Positions 1 through 8,209 of a stretch of 64,000 nucleotides of DNA are shown here, one piece after another. The position numbers and the translations under genes were made by a program. Origin of the DNA: Paracoccus saliphilus. Lineage in GTDB: Bacteria; Pseudomonadota; Alphaproteobacteria; Rhodobacterales; Rhodobacteraceae. The stretch spans positions 62,001-126,000 of the forward strand of contig QKYL01000212.1 of assembly GCA_003255745.1 (NCBI GenBank), in the 5' to 3' direction. Position 1 is the first letter of the stretch. Every line of letters starts with the position of its first letter. Below the pieces are notes generated by a model. That model did not search any database and was not told where the DNA came from. It saw only the letters and a list, made by a program, of their open reading frames with translations.

Positions 1-616
1 GGGCAAAGCGGGTCTGCCGCCCAAGGTCGCTGTCGAACAGGCGGCGGTGATAGGCGCCGATCATGTCGTCGCGTTCCGCCTGCGGAATCGGTTCTTGGAA
101 CTGGGCCCACAGATCGGGAAAGAACCGGGCGGCGCCCCCGCCATAGAACCAGTCCAGCTCGGCCCTTGTGCCCAGGAAAACGCCGCGCAGGATCAGGCCG
201 GTGACGTGATCGGGATGTGCCTCGGCATAGGCCAGGGCCAGCGTGGCGCCCCAGCTGCCCCCAAACAGCAACCAGCGCGGAATGTCCAGGCGGTCGCGGA
301 TCTGGGCAATGTCGGCGATCAGGTGCGGCGTGGTGTTGGCGTGGACCGAGGCCGTCGGGCGGGACCGCCCGCAGCCGCGCTGGTCGAACAGCACCACGCG
401 GTAATGCGCAGGGTCGAAAAAGCGCCGCATAAACGGGCTGCACCCGCCCCCTGGCCCGCCATGCAGCACCAGGACGGGCCGTCCCTCGGGGTTGCCGCAT
501 TCTTCGACATAGAGGCTGTGGCCGTCGCCCACCTCGATCATGTGCCGCGCAAAGGGTTCGGCCGCCGGGTGAAGGCGGCCATGTGACGCGGAGATTTGTC
601 CTGCCAATCGGTCCAT
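1..616 (-). CDS. pip: proline iminopeptidase (N-terminal part; runs off left edge)
   Basis: Alpha/beta-hydrolase that removes N-terminal proline from peptides in the cytoplasm. About 205 residues are inside the window and the C-terminal third lies beyond base 1. The oxyanion-hole motif HGGPGGG is at residues 52-58, DQRGCGRS at 78-85, and the nucleophile elbow GGSWG at 119-123, making S121 the likely catalytic serine; the Asp and His of the triad are off the edge. The frame is read from ATG at 614-616, giving an N-terminus like other Pip proteins (HPAAEPFARHMIEVGDGHSL). The Shine-Dalgarno is weak (ACAGG, very close). It is divergent from ubiG with about 50 bp between them. Family assignment is firm from the motifs; only the exact start is uncertain. 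Confidence 0.88.
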   Translation of the reverse strand, partial: MDRLAGQISASHGRLHPAAEPFARHMIEVGDGHSLYVEECGNPEGRPVLVLHGGPGGGCSPFMRRFFDPAHYRVVLFDQRGCGRSRPTASVHANTTPHLIADIAQIRDRLDIPRWLLFGGSWGATLALAYAEAHPDHVTGLILRGVFLGTRAELDWFYGGGAARFFPDLWAQFQEPIPQAERDDMIGAYHRRLFDSDLGRQTRFA

Positions 617-665
617 CCTGTCAGTATAAGGCCAGTTGACGCCGCCCGCCAGAAGGACCGCCCGC

Positions 666-1397
666 ATGAGCAGCATCGACCCCGCCGAGATCGCCAAGTT
701 CGAGGCCATGGCCGCCGAATGGTGGGACCCCAAGGGCAAGTTCCGCCCGCTGCACCTGATGAACCCGCTGCGGCTGGACTATATCGCGACGCAGGTGGCG
801 GTGGAATTCGGGCGCGACCGCCGGGATCTGCGGCCCTTCCAGGGACTGCGCGTTCTGGACATCGGCTGCGGCGGTGGGCTGGTGGCCGAGCCGATGGCGC
901 GGCTTGGGGCCGAGGTGGTCGGCGCCGATGCGGCCGAGGGCAACATCGCCGTGGCACGGGTCCATGCCGAACAGCAGGGGCTGTCGGTGGATTACCGCGC
1001 CACGACCGCCGAGGCGCTGGCCGATGCGGGCGAGGTGTTCGACGTCGTCCTGGCGCTTGAGATCGTTGAGCATGTGGCGGACCCCGCTGCCTTCATCGCC
1101 ACCTGCCAGCGGCTGGTGCGCCCCGGCGGCCTGGTGATCCTGTCCACGCTGAACCGCACCGCCCGCAGCTTTGGCGCGGCCATCCTGGGGGCGGAATGGA
1201 TCATGCGCTGGCTGCCGCGCGGCACCCATGACTGGAACCGCTTCATCACGCCCGATGAACTTGCGGCCAAGGCGCATGCCGCGGGGCTGGTGGTGGTCGA
1301 TCGCCGCGGGATGGTCTTCAATCCGCTGACCTTCGGCTGGCGCCTGTCGGACCGCGACCTGTCGGTGAACTACATCATGACGGCGCGCCAGGGATAA
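666..1397 (+). CDS. ubiG: bifunctional 2-polyprenyl-6-hydroxyphenol methylase / 3-demethylubiquinol 3-O-methyltransferase
   Basis: Catalyses both O-methylation steps of ubiquinone synthesis using SAM. The 243-residue protein has the UbiG N-terminus ([19 protein letters not shown]), SAM motif [10 protein letters not shown] at residues 63-71, an acidic GADAA after strand 2, and the UbiG block EIVEHVADP. The C-terminal [11 protein letters not shown] and the [11 protein letters not shown] segment are typical of the family. ATG at 666 was chosen because it gives the usual UbiG start; an upstream in-frame ATG at 636 would add ten unsupported residues. The gene is convergent with the molybdopterin gene 18 bp downstream. 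Identification is strong. Confidence 0.95.
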   Translation: MSSIDPAEIAKFEAMAAEWWDPKGKFRPLHLMNPLRLDYIATQVAVEFGRDRRDLRPFQGLRVLDIGCGGGLVAEPMARLGAEVVGADAAEGNIAVARVHAEQQGLSVDYRATTAEALADAGEVFDVVLALEIVEHVADPAAFIATCQRLVRPGGLVILSTLNRTARSFGAAILGAEWIMRWLPRGTHDWNRFITPDELAAKAHAAGLVVVDRRGMVFNPLTFGWRLSDRDLSVNYIMTARQG

Positions 1398-1415
1398 TCC
1401 TTGCGCCTGCCCGGA

Positions 1416-1952
1416 TCAGGAGGATTTTGGCCGGAAGGCCGCGATCCTGGCCGGGTCGGTCTCGATCCGGGCGGCACCCATGAGGTCCAGGCAATAGGGG
1501 ACGGCGGCAAAGACCGCGTTCAGGCAGGTCGCGATCGCCGAAGGCTTGCCGGGGATCGTGATGATCAGTGCCTTGCCGCGGATGGCGGCGGTCTGGCGCG
1601 ACAGGATCGCGGTGGGCACCTCCGCCAGGCTGGCGCGGCGCATTTCCTCGCCGAAACCGGGCAGTTCCTTGTCCATGACGTCGGCCACGGCCTCGGGCGT
1701 CAGGTCCCGTGGCGCAGGGCCGGTGCCGCCCGTGACCAGGATCAGGTCCGCACCGCCATCAGCCAGTTCGCGCAGCTTGGCGGCGACGATGTCGCGGCCG
1801 TCGGGAATGATGTGGCGTTCGATCTGCATGGGCGAGGTAATGACACCCCGCAGCCAGCTTTCGGCGCCGGGGCCGCCCTTGTCTTCGTATTCGCCGCGCG
1901 AGGCCCGGTCGCTGACCGTCACGATGGCGATGCGGGCGGCCCCGCCGTTCAT
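1416..1952 (-). CDS. mog: molybdopterin adenylyltransferase / molybdenum cofactor biosynthesis MogA-MoaB family
   Basis: Acts late in molybdenum cofactor synthesis, adenylylating molybdopterin before metal insertion. The 178-residue protein starts with the MoCF-domain strand IAIVTVSDRASRGEYED, carries the signature TGGTGPAPRD at residues 74-83, and has GKALIITIPGKPSAIATCL in the C-terminal half. The MogA and MoaB names overlap for this family and the sequence alone does not separate them; the length and EYEDKGGP segment favour Mog. It lies 10 bp downstream of argG on the same strand, so the two may be cotranscribed, although they share no pathway. Confidence 0.88.
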   Translation of the reverse strand: MNGGAARIAIVTVSDRASRGEYEDKGGPGAESWLRGVITSPMQIERHIIPDGRDIVAAKLRELADGGADLILVTGGTGPAPRDLTPEAVADVMDKELPGFGEEMRRASLAEVPTAILSRQTAAIRGKALIITIPGKPSAIATCLNAVFAAVPYCLDLMGAARIETDPARIAAFRPKSS

Positions 1953-1962
1953 GCTTGGGCCG

Positions 1963-3192
1963 TCATTTCGCCACGCGGGCGTTGCGGTTCGCGATCAGCT
2001 TCAGGCGCAGCGCGTTCAGGCGGATGAAGCCCGCCGCGTCCTTCTGGTCATAGGCGCCGGCATCGTCCTCGAACGTCACATGCGCCTCGCTGTACAGCGA
2101 ATGATCCGACCAGCGGCCGACGCAGGTCGCCAGACCCTTGTAGAGCTTCAGCCGCACCGTGCCGGTCACGTGTTCCTGGCTCTTGTCGATCAGGGCCTGC
2201 AGCATCTCGCGCTCGGGGCTGAACCAGAAGCCGTTATAGATCAGCTCCGCATAGCGCGGCATGATCGAATCCTTCAGATGGCCCGCGCCGCTGTCCAGCG
2301 TGATCTGCTCGATCCCGCGATGTGCCTCCAGCAGGACCGTGCCACCTGGGGTTTCATAGATGCCGCGCGACTTCATGCCGACGAAACGGTTTTCCACGAA
2401 ATCCAGGCGCCCGATGCCATGCGCGCCGCCCAGCTCGTTCAGCTTGGTCAGGATCGTGGCGGGCGACATCGCCTCGCCATTGATGGCCACCGCGTCGCCC
2501 TTTTCGAATGTCACCTCGATGAATTCGGGGGTATCCGGCGCATCTTCGGGGTTCACGGTGCGCTGATAGACATAGTCGGGCGCGGCCTCGGCCGGGTTTT
2601 CCAGCGCCTTCCCCTCGGACGAGGTGTGCAGCAAGTTCGCGTCCACGCTGAAGGGCGCCTCGCCACGCTTGTCCTTGGCGATAGGGATCTGGTTCTTTTC
2701 CGCGAATTCTATCAGCTTGGTCCGGCTGGTCAGGTCCCATTCACGCCAAGGCGCGATCACCTTGATCGACGGGTCCAGCGCATAGGCCGACAATTCGAAC
2801 CGGACCTGGTCGTTGCCCTTGCCGGTCGCGCCATGCGCCACCGCATCTGCGCCATGTTCCTGCGCGATCCGCACCAGGTGCTGAGAGATCAGCGGCCGCG
2901 CGATCGACGTGCCCAGCAGGTACAGCCCCTCGTACAGCGCATTGGCGCGGAACATCGGGAAGACGAAGTCGCGCACGAATTCCTCGCGCACATCGACGAT
3001 GTGGATGTTGTCGGGCTTGATGCCAAGCATCTCGGCCTTGGCGCGCGCCGGCTCCAGTTCCTCGCCCTGGCCCAGGTCGGCCGTGAAGGTGATCACCTCG
3101 CAGCCGTATTCGGTCTGCAACCATTTCAGGATGATCGAGGTATCAAGGCCCCCGGAATAGGCCAGGACCACTTTTTTCGGCGCGTCGGACAT
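1963..3192 (-). CDS. argG: argininosuccinate synthase
   Basis: Condenses citrulline and aspartate with ATP to argininosuccinate, the penultimate step of arginine synthesis. The 409-residue protein has the N-type ATP pyrophosphatase P-loop YSGGLDTS at residues 12-19, then the [17 protein letters not shown] block and the citrulline-binding [10 protein letters not shown] region. Length matches the family. ATG at 3190-3192 gives [15 protein letters not shown]; an in-frame ATG 15 bp upstream is possible. A candidate promoter sits at 3221-3249. It is divergent from ilvA, so two amino-acid biosynthesis genes share a 150-bp upstream region. Confidence 0.97.
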   Translation of the reverse strand: MSDAPKKVVLAYSGGLDTSIILKWLQTEYGCEVITFTADLGQGEELEPARAKAEMLGIKPDNIHIVDVREEFVRDFVFPMFRANALYEGLYLLGTSIARPLISQHLVRIAQEHGADAVAHGATGKGNDQVRFELSAYALDPSIKVIAPWREWDLTSRTKLIEFAEKNQIPIAKDKRGEAPFSVDANLLHTSSEGKALENPAEAAPDYVYQRTVNPEDAPDTPEFIEVTFEKGDAVAINGEAMSPATILTKLNELGGAHGIGRLDFVENRFVGMKSRGIYETPGGTVLLEAHRGIEQITLDSGAGHLKDSIMPRYAELIYNGFWFSPEREMLQALIDKSQEHVTGTVRLKLYKGLATCVGRWSDHSLYSEAHVTFEDDAGAYDQKDAAGFIRLNALRLKLIANRNARVAK

Positions 3193-3220
3193 GCGGTAAC
3201 CCTTCATCGAAGTTTCCGGG

Positions 3221-3249
3221 GGAATACGGCCATTTCTCCGGTGTCACAA
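3221..3249 (-). promoter_or_regulatory. candidate sigma-70 promoter for argG
   Basis: Read on the minus strand, TTGTGA (3249-3244) and TATTCC (3226-3221) are separated by 17 bp, about 30 bp upstream of the argG start. The -10 match is only moderate, so this is a sequence-based inference; no operator for ArgR is recognisable. Confidence 0.4.
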
Positions 3250-3343
3250 GGGTGCAGGACCGATTGGCCGCGGGGCCGGCCGGGGCCGCCCCTGCGCCTT
3301 GCGAAGGCTTGCTTATCAGGCGCTTTCGAGGCATGGGCGGGAC

Positions 3344-4591
3344 ATGGAAAATTTTGTCGCCTCCGTCCGTCTGGCCGAGGCCGCGCTTCGCGACCTGTTC
3401 GAGCCTACCCCGTTGCAGCGCAACGATCATCTGTCCGCCAAGTTCGGCGCCGACATTTGGCTCAAGCGCGAGGATCTGACGCCCGTGCGCAGCTACAAGC
3501 TGCGCGGCGCCTTCAATGCCATGCGCAAGCTGGTGACGCCGGGGCAGGGGGGGCAGGGTCATTTCGTCTGCGCCAGCGCCGGCAACCATGCGCAGGGCGT
3601 GGCCTATGCCTGCCGCCATTTCGGCGCGCGCGGCACGATCTTCATGCCGGTGACAACCCCCAAGCAGAAGATCGACAAGACCCGTGTCTTCGGGGGCGAC
3701 GCAATCGAGATCGTGCTGACGGGGGACTATTTCGACCAGACCCTGGCCGCCGCGCAGGAGTTCTGCGTCAAGCAGGGCGCGCAGTTCCTGTCGCCCTTTG
3801 ACGCGCCCGACGTGATCGAGGGGCAAGCGACCGTGGGGCTTGAGATGCTGGCGCAACTGGGCCGCGCACCTGATCTGGTCGTGCTGCCGGTCGGCGGCGG
3901 CGGCCTGTCGGCGGGCGTTACCCGTTATCTGCAGACCGAGGCGCCGGACACCCGGTTCGCCTTTGCCGAACCCCTGGGCGGCGCCAGCCTGAAGGCCGCG
4001 CTGGAGGCTGGCGCGCCGGTTGCGCTGCCTGCCGTGGACAGCTTCGTCGATGGCGCCGCCGTGGCCCGCATCGGTGCACTGCCCTTCGAGGCGCTGTCGC
4101 GCTTCTTGCCCGCCGACGTGCACTTGGCCCCCGAAGACCGCATCTGCCGCACCATGCTGGAGATGCTGAACGCCGAAGGCGTCGTGCTGGAGCCCGCGGG
4201 CGCGCTGGCGCTGGACGTTTTGGGCGATCTGGATGACTTGGCCGGGAAGACGGTCGTGGCGGTCTGTTCGGGCGGAAACTTCGACTTCGAACGCCTGCCC
4301 GAGGTCAAGGAGCGCGCCCAACGCTTCCAGGGTCTGAAGAAATATTTCGTCCTGCGCATGCCGCAGCGGCCCGGCGCGCTGCGCGATTTTCTGGACCTGC
4401 TGGGGCCACAGGACGACATCGCGCGCTTTGAGTATCTCAAGAAGTCGGCGCGCAACTTCGGTTCGGTGCTGATCGGGATTGAAACCTCGGCACCCGCAAA
4501 CCTGACGGCGCTGATGGCGCGGCTTGACCAGTCGGGCTTTGCGTATCGCGACATCACCAACGACGGGATCCTGTCCGAACTGCTGGTCTGA
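3344..4591 (+). CDS. ilvA: threonine dehydratase (threonine ammonia-lyase), single-ACT type
   Basis: PLP enzyme that deaminates threonine to 2-oxobutanoate, the first step towards isoleucine. The 415-residue protein has the PLP-lysine motif SYKLRGA with K52 in the first domain, a substrate loop CASAGNHAQG, and the phosphate-binding glycine loop VGGGGLSAG. The C-terminal 75 residues (from YFVLRMPQRPGALRDFL) form a single ACT-like regulatory domain, so this is the shorter ilvA form rather than the 500-residue E. coli type. ATG at 3344 is preceded by GGGCGGGAC and fits the family N-terminus better than the in-frame ATG at 3299. Feedback control by isoleucine is expected from the ACT-like domain but not shown here. 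Confidence 0.93.
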   Translation: MENFVASVRLAEAALRDLFEPTPLQRNDHLSAKFGADIWLKREDLTPVRSYKLRGAFNAMRKLVTPGQGGQGHFVCASAGNHAQGVAYACRHFGARGTIFMPVTTPKQKIDKTRVFGGDAIEIVLTGDYFDQTLAAAQEFCVKQGAQFLSPFDAPDVIEGQATVGLEMLAQLGRAPDLVVLPVGGGGLSAGVTRYLQTEAPDTRFAFAEPLGGASLKAALEAGAPVALPAVDSFVDGAAVARIGALPFEALSRFLPADVHLAPEDRICRTMLEMLNAEGVVLEPAGALALDVLGDLDDLAGKTVVAVCSGGNFDFERLPEVKERAQRFQGLKKYFVLRMPQRPGALRDFLDLLGPQDDIARFEYLKKSARNFGSVLIGIETSAPANLTALMARLDQSGFAYRDITNDGILSELLV

Positions 4592-4620
4592 CGGCCCCGA
4601 GTCTTGGGGCGTAGGAGCCT

Positions 4621-4700
4621 TCATGACTTGAAATTTAATTGTCTGCTGTTTTTGGATTTACCGGATCTTTAGCACAGCAGCATTAGAGATCAGGTCATGA
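4621..4700. repeat. two nearly concentric inverted repeats around the receiver-phosphatase start codon
   Basis: The outer arms TCATGAC (4621-4627) and GTCATGA (4694-4700) are perfect 7-bp complements, and the right arm contains the ATG of the next gene. The inner arms CTGCTGT (4643-4649) and ACAGCAG (4674-4680) are also perfect. The two centres differ by only 1 bp, so the sequence could fold as one hairpin with an internal loop, or be bound by a dimeric protein. It lies in a locally AT-rich stretch of a GC-rich genome. The function is unknown. Confidence 0.4.
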
Positions 4701-5986
4701 AACCCGCGAATCGTTCCCGTTCCCTATCCAAGCCTGCCGATGCCCCGCCGCCCCCGGGCCGGACGGTGCTGCTTGTGGCTGGCAGCGCCGCGCAACGCAG
4801 GGCGATCTCGCCCATGCTGCGGCGGCGCGGTTATTCGGTGGCCGAGGCGCGTGACGGGGCCGAAGCGCTGGCCTTGTGCAAACAGCTGTCGCCCGACCTT
4901 ATCCTTTCGGACTGGGCCATGCCGGGCATGTCTGGTCCCGACTTCTGCGCGGCCTTTCGCAAGCTGCAGCGCGCCAGCTATGGCTATCTGGTTCTGCTGG
5001 CTGAGGGACTGGACGACAAGGACATCAAGGAGGGCCTGGACGCCGGAGCGGACGATTTCCTGGCCCTGCCGGTCCTGCCGCAGGAACTGATGGCGCGGCT
5101 GGCGGCGGGCGAACGCATCCTGCGCATCGAGGAGGAACTGCGTGCCAGCAACGTCCAGCTGCGGCAGGCCCTGGCGCAGCTGAGCGAGACACAGGCCGCC
5201 ATTGAGCGCGACCTGCGAGAGGCGCGCAAGCTGCAGCAGGGCTTGGTCCGGGAAAGATCCGGCCGCTTCGGACCGGCCGAGATCAGCCTGCTGCTGCGCC
5301 CGGCTGGCCATATCGGGGGCGATCTTGTCGGGTTCTTTCCGATCGGTGCGGACCGGATCGGGCTTTACGCACTGGACGTGTCAGGCCACGGCGTCACGGC
5401 CGCGCTGCTGACGGCTCAGCTTTCGGTGCATCTGTCGGGGTCGTCGGACCAGAACGTCGCACTGCGCGGGGCGCAAAGCGGGGCGGATGCCGCAGGTCCC
5501 GTGGCCTTGGCGAACTTCTTCAACAACATGATGCTGGAGGAGATGAACACCGACAGCTATTTCACCATGATCTATGGCGAACTGAACCACACGACCGGCC
5601 AGCTGCGCATGGTCCAGGCTGGGCACCCGCACCCGGTTCTTCAGCGCGCCGACGGAACCATCAGCCATCTGGGCCGAGGCGGCATGCCGATCGGCGTCTT
5701 CGAAAGCGCGATCTTTGATGAAATCGATATCACCCTTGCTCCCGGCGACCGCCTGCTTATCACCTCGGACGGCATCACCGAGGCGGAAACCCCCAGCGGA
5801 CGACAGCTGGGCAACGAGGGGCTGGAGGCGGTGATGCGCACCAATGCCTTCCTCAACGGCCATTCGTTTCTTGAATCGATGGCCTGGTCGGTTTCGGAAT
5901 ATTGCCGTGGCGAGCGGCAGGACGACATGTCGGCCGTGCTGGTCGAGTTTCGGGGCGGGGGCAAGCTGATCCGCCTGCCCGACTGA
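4697..5986 (+). CDS. receiver-like domain fused to SpoIIE/PP2C serine phosphatase (RsbU-type)
   Basis: A 429-residue fusion. Residues 23-140 form a response-regulator fold, about 141-187 a charged coiled coil (RIEEELRASNVQLRQALAQL), and 195-425 a SpoIIE-type PP2C phosphatase with GGD at 207-209, DVSGHG at 227-232, SDGITEA near 357-363 and QDDMSAV near 408. Such proteins dephosphorylate STAS anti-anti-sigma factors in partner-switching pathways. The receiver looks degenerate: D72 is present (LSDWAMPG), but the usual N-terminal acidic pair reads VAGS (27-30), the Thr/Ser position reads LLAEG and the conserved Lys before Pro is Leu (FLALP). No STAS protein, anti-sigma kinase or sigma factor is nearby, so the partner is unknown. 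The phosphatase call is strong; phospho-control of the receiver is doubtful. Confidence 0.85.
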   Translation: MKPANRSRSLSKPADAPPPPGRTVLLVAGSAAQRRAISPMLRRRGYSVAEARDGAEALALCKQLSPDLILSDWAMPGMSGPDFCAAFRKLQRASYGYLVLLAEGLDDKDIKEGLDAGADDFLALPVLPQELMARLAAGERILRIEEELRASNVQLRQALAQLSETQAAIERDLREARKLQQGLVRERSGRFGPAEISLLLRPAGHIGGDLVGFFPIGADRIGLYALDVSGHGVTAALLTAQLSVHLSGSSDQNVALRGAQSGADAAGPVALANFFNNMMLEEMNTDSYFTMIYGELNHTTGQLRMVQAGHPHPVLQRADGTISHLGRGGMPIGVFESAIFDEIDITLAPGDRLLITSDGITEAETPSGRQLGNEGLEAVMRTNAFLNGHSFLESMAWSVSEYCRGERQDDMSAVLVEFRGGGKLIRLPD

Positions 5987-5997
5987 CGGTGCCGCCC

Positions 5998-6438
5998 TCA
6001 GCGGGCCATCCACATCCGCAGTGCGTGACGCGATCCGGGATCGACCAGCGCCGACAACGCCTGCCGCGGGGTCATCCAGTGCGCGCTGTGACCAGGCTCG
6101 GTCGGATCGGCACGGCGCAGGATCGGCCGCGCTGTCCAGATCAGGCACATCTTTTCCGCATGCATGTTGTAATCGGGCATATAGCAGAACCGACGATAGC
6201 TGCCCAGCAGCCGGGGGGCGCCGATGCTCCAGCCGGTTTCTTCGGCGACTTCCCGGTGCAACGCGGCCAGGGGCGACTCGCCGGGATCGATACCGCCGCC
6301 GGGAAGCTGAAATTCGGGGGCGGGGGCCTGCTGATGGGTCAGCAGCAGCCGCCCGTCGCGCCACAGGATGGCATATGCGCCCAGCCGGCGCCGATAGCGG
6401 CACCCGGCACGTGGGGGTTGTCCAAAGCGCGGGGTCAT
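5998..6438 (-). CDS. NUDIX hydrolase
   Basis: A 146-residue NUDIX-fold pyrophosphohydrolase. The NUDIX box spans residues 48-70, from GGIDPGES to REVAEETGW, with all the acidic metal-binding positions present. The flanks (AYAILWRDGRLLLTHQQAP, SYRRFCYMPDYN) do not identify a substrate. ATG at 6436-6438 was chosen because it follows AAGGAAG at good spacing; in-frame codons further upstream run into the divergent hslO promoter region. It is convergent with the receiver-phosphatase gene (11 bp apart) and divergent from hslO. The substrate could be an oxidised nucleotide, a nucleoside diphosphate-X or a sugar nucleotide. Confidence 0.85.
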   Translation of the reverse strand: MTPRFGQPPRAGCRYRRRLGAYAILWRDGRLLLTHQQAPAPEFQLPGGGIDPGESPLAALHREVAEETGWSIGAPRLLGSYRRFCYMPDYNMHAEKMCLIWTARPILRRADPTEPGHSAHWMTPRQALSALVDPGSRHALRMWMAR

Positions 6439-6514
6439 GAAATCTTCCTTCCTGTCGGTGTGGCCGTGATACCGCGTGGCGTCGGGCGGTAAAAGCCGCC
6501 TGCCGCGGGACCCT

Positions 6515-6545
6515 CTTGGGATCGTCGGGAAATTCCCTATATTGG
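6515..6545 (+). promoter_or_regulatory. candidate RpoH (heat-shock sigma-32) promoter of the hslO operon
   Basis: CTTGGG at 6515-6520 and CCTATATTGG at 6536-6545 are separated by 15 bp and lie about 50 bp upstream of hslO. The -10 box fits the alphaproteobacterial RpoH pattern CyTATnTnnG at every fixed position, and CTTG is the conserved -35 core. Overlapping boxes TTGGGA-16-TATATT could also serve the housekeeping sigma factor. The downstream gene encodes Hsp33, a classic heat-shock protein, which supports the call. Confidence 0.6.
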
Positions 6546-6596
6546 GCGCAACCCGGCCCGACCCCGTCGGCGCCTCCGCGACTTCAAGGATCACAG

Positions 6597-7619
6597 ATGA
6601 ACAAGATCAACCAGATCGCCTGGGATGACACTATCCTGCCTTTCCAACTGGACCGCTCGGACATCCGCGGCCGCGTTGCGCGGCTGGACGGAGTGCTGGA
6701 CCATGTCCTGTCGCGACATGATTATCCGCCCGTTGTCAGTGCCCTGGTGGCCGAGGTGGCGCTGCTGACGGCGCTGATCGGCCCTACCGTCAAGCTGCGT
6801 TGGAAGCTGAGCCTGCAGGTGCGGGGCAATGGCGCCGTGCGCACTATCGCTGCGGATTACTTCGCCCCTGAATCCGATGATGCGCCGGCGCGCATCAGGG
6901 CCTGGGCCAGCTTTGACCCGGAACGCCTGGACGGGCGCCCGCCCTTCGAGCAGATCGGCGAGGGCTATTTTGCCATCCTGATCGACCAAGGGTCCGGCAG
7001 CACCCCTTATCAGGGGATCACTCCCTTGGCCGGAGGCTCTCTGGCCGCTTGTGCGCAGGCGTATTTTGCACAGTCGGAACAGCTGCCCACGCGGTTCCAG
7101 CTGTCTTCGGGCCTGTCCCATGTCGCGGGCGAGGGGCCGCACTGGCGCGCCGGCGGCGTGATGCTGCAGACGCTGCCCGCGCAGCCCATGATGCCTGCCG
7201 AAGGCGGCACGGGCGAGGGCGGCTTGATCGCCGCTGCCGATATCCTTCAGGGCGCGGAATCCGAAAATTGGAACCGGGCGAACATGCTGCTGGACACGGT
7301 CGAGACGCTGGAGCTGATCGGCCCGACTGTCGGCCCAACCGACCTGCTGCTGCGCCTGTTCCACGAAGAAGTCCCCCGCGTCTTCGAGGCACAGCGTGTG
7401 GAGTTCGGCTGCTCGTGCACATCGGACCGGGTGCGCAACACCCTGTCGATCTATTCGGCAAAGGATATCACGCATATGACGACCGACGCCGGCATTGTGA
7501 CGGCAGATTGCCAGTTCTGCGGCGCGCATTACGAGTTCGACCCCCGCAGCCTGGGTTTCGAGGCCACGATCGACGCCGAAGGACGCCCGCTGGACAGCAG
7601 CGACAAGGCGGCCGAGTGA
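6597..7619 (+). CDS. hslO: Hsp33 redox-regulated holdase chaperone
   Basis: Cytoplasmic chaperone switched on by oxidation, protecting unfolded proteins from aggregation during oxidative and heat stress. The 340-residue protein has the redox zinc centre at its C-terminus: C272 and C274 (FGCSC) and C305 and C308 (DCQFCG), the CxC...CxxC pattern of Hsp33. The N-terminal domain carries TALIGPTVKLRWKLSLQVRG and the GGSLAACAQAYFAQSEQ region. ATG at 6597 fits the family; an upstream in-frame codon would run into the promoter. It is the first of five genes joined by 4-nt overlaps. Expression from a heat-shock promoter at 6515 is likely. Confidence 0.95.
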   Translation: MNKINQIAWDDTILPFQLDRSDIRGRVARLDGVLDHVLSRHDYPPVVSALVAEVALLTALIGPTVKLRWKLSLQVRGNGAVRTIAADYFAPESDDAPARIRAWASFDPERLDGRPPFEQIGEGYFAILIDQGSGSTPYQGITPLAGGSLAACAQAYFAQSEQLPTRFQLSSGLSHVAGEGPHWRAGGVMLQTLPAQPMMPAEGGTGEGGLIAAADILQGAESENWNRANMLLDTVETLELIGPTVGPTDLLLRLFHEEVPRVFEAQRVEFGCSCTSDRVRNTLSIYSAKDITHMTTDAGIVTADCQFCGAHYEFDPRSLGFEATIDAEGRPLDSSDKAAE

Positions 7620-8209
7620 CCGGAGGCTGGTCCGAGGCCCGGCTGCGCGACGCGCTGCTGCGTACCGCCGGACCCAGTTCCGATTACGACCTGAACCCCG
7701 AGGTCGCCCCGCCGGATGCGCCGCTGCGTGCGGCGGGGGTTCTGGCGGCTTTTCGTGCCGAAGACGGTCGGCTGCTGCTGACCAAACGCGGCTCGGGCCT
7801 GCGCCACCATCCCGGCCAGATCGCGCTGCCGGGCGGCAAGGTCGAACCTGTCGATACCGATGTTGTCGCCGCGGCTCTGCGCGAGGCGCGCGAGGAGGTG
7901 GGGCTGGACCCTGCGCAGGTCCGCCTGATGGGCTGCCTTCCGCCGCATCGCACGGTCACCGGGTTTTCCGTCACGCCAGTGCTTGCGGTGATCGACGGCG
8001 CCTACATCCCCGTTCCCGAGGCCGGCGAGGTCGAGGAAGCCTTTTTTTTGCCCTTTGACCATGTAGCCGTTCCCGCCCGTTATCGGATCGAGCGGCGGCG
8101 CTGGCGGGGCGGGTGGCGCAGCTATCACGCGGCACCCTTCGGCCCCTATTACTTGTGGGGCGCGACCGCGCGGATCCTGCTGGGCCTGGCGCGCAGGTTG
8201 AACCCGTGA
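7616..8209 (+). CDS. NUDIX hydrolase, CoA pyrophosphatase type
   Basis: Probable coenzyme A diphosphatase, which cleaves CoA or oxidised CoA to phosphopantetheine and 3',5'-ADP. The 197-residue protein has the CoA-subfamily motif LLTKRGSGLRHHPGQIALPG (54-73) running into the NUDIX box (73-96, REAREEVG at 89-96). It starts with GTG at 7616, whose last two bases are shared with the hslO stop (GTGA overlap), so translation is probably coupled to hslO. It ends in a second GTGA overlap with the CCA-adding enzyme. The family call is good; the in vivo substrate is inferred from the motif. Confidence 0.87.
   Translation: MTGGWSEARLRDALLRTAGPSSDYDLNPEVAPPDAPLRAAGVLAAFRAEDGRLLLTKRGSGLRHHPGQIALPGGKVEPVDTDVVAAALREAREEVGLDPAQVRLMGCLPPHRTVTGFSVTPVLAVIDGAYIPVPEAGEVEEAFFLPFDHVAVPARYRIERRRWRGGWRSYHAAPFGPYYLWGATARILLGLARRLNP

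Noticed and set aside
1546..3801. Long plus-strand open frame across mog and argG
   Set aside because: It is a shadow of the two minus-strand genes and the start of ilvA; no recognisable protein.
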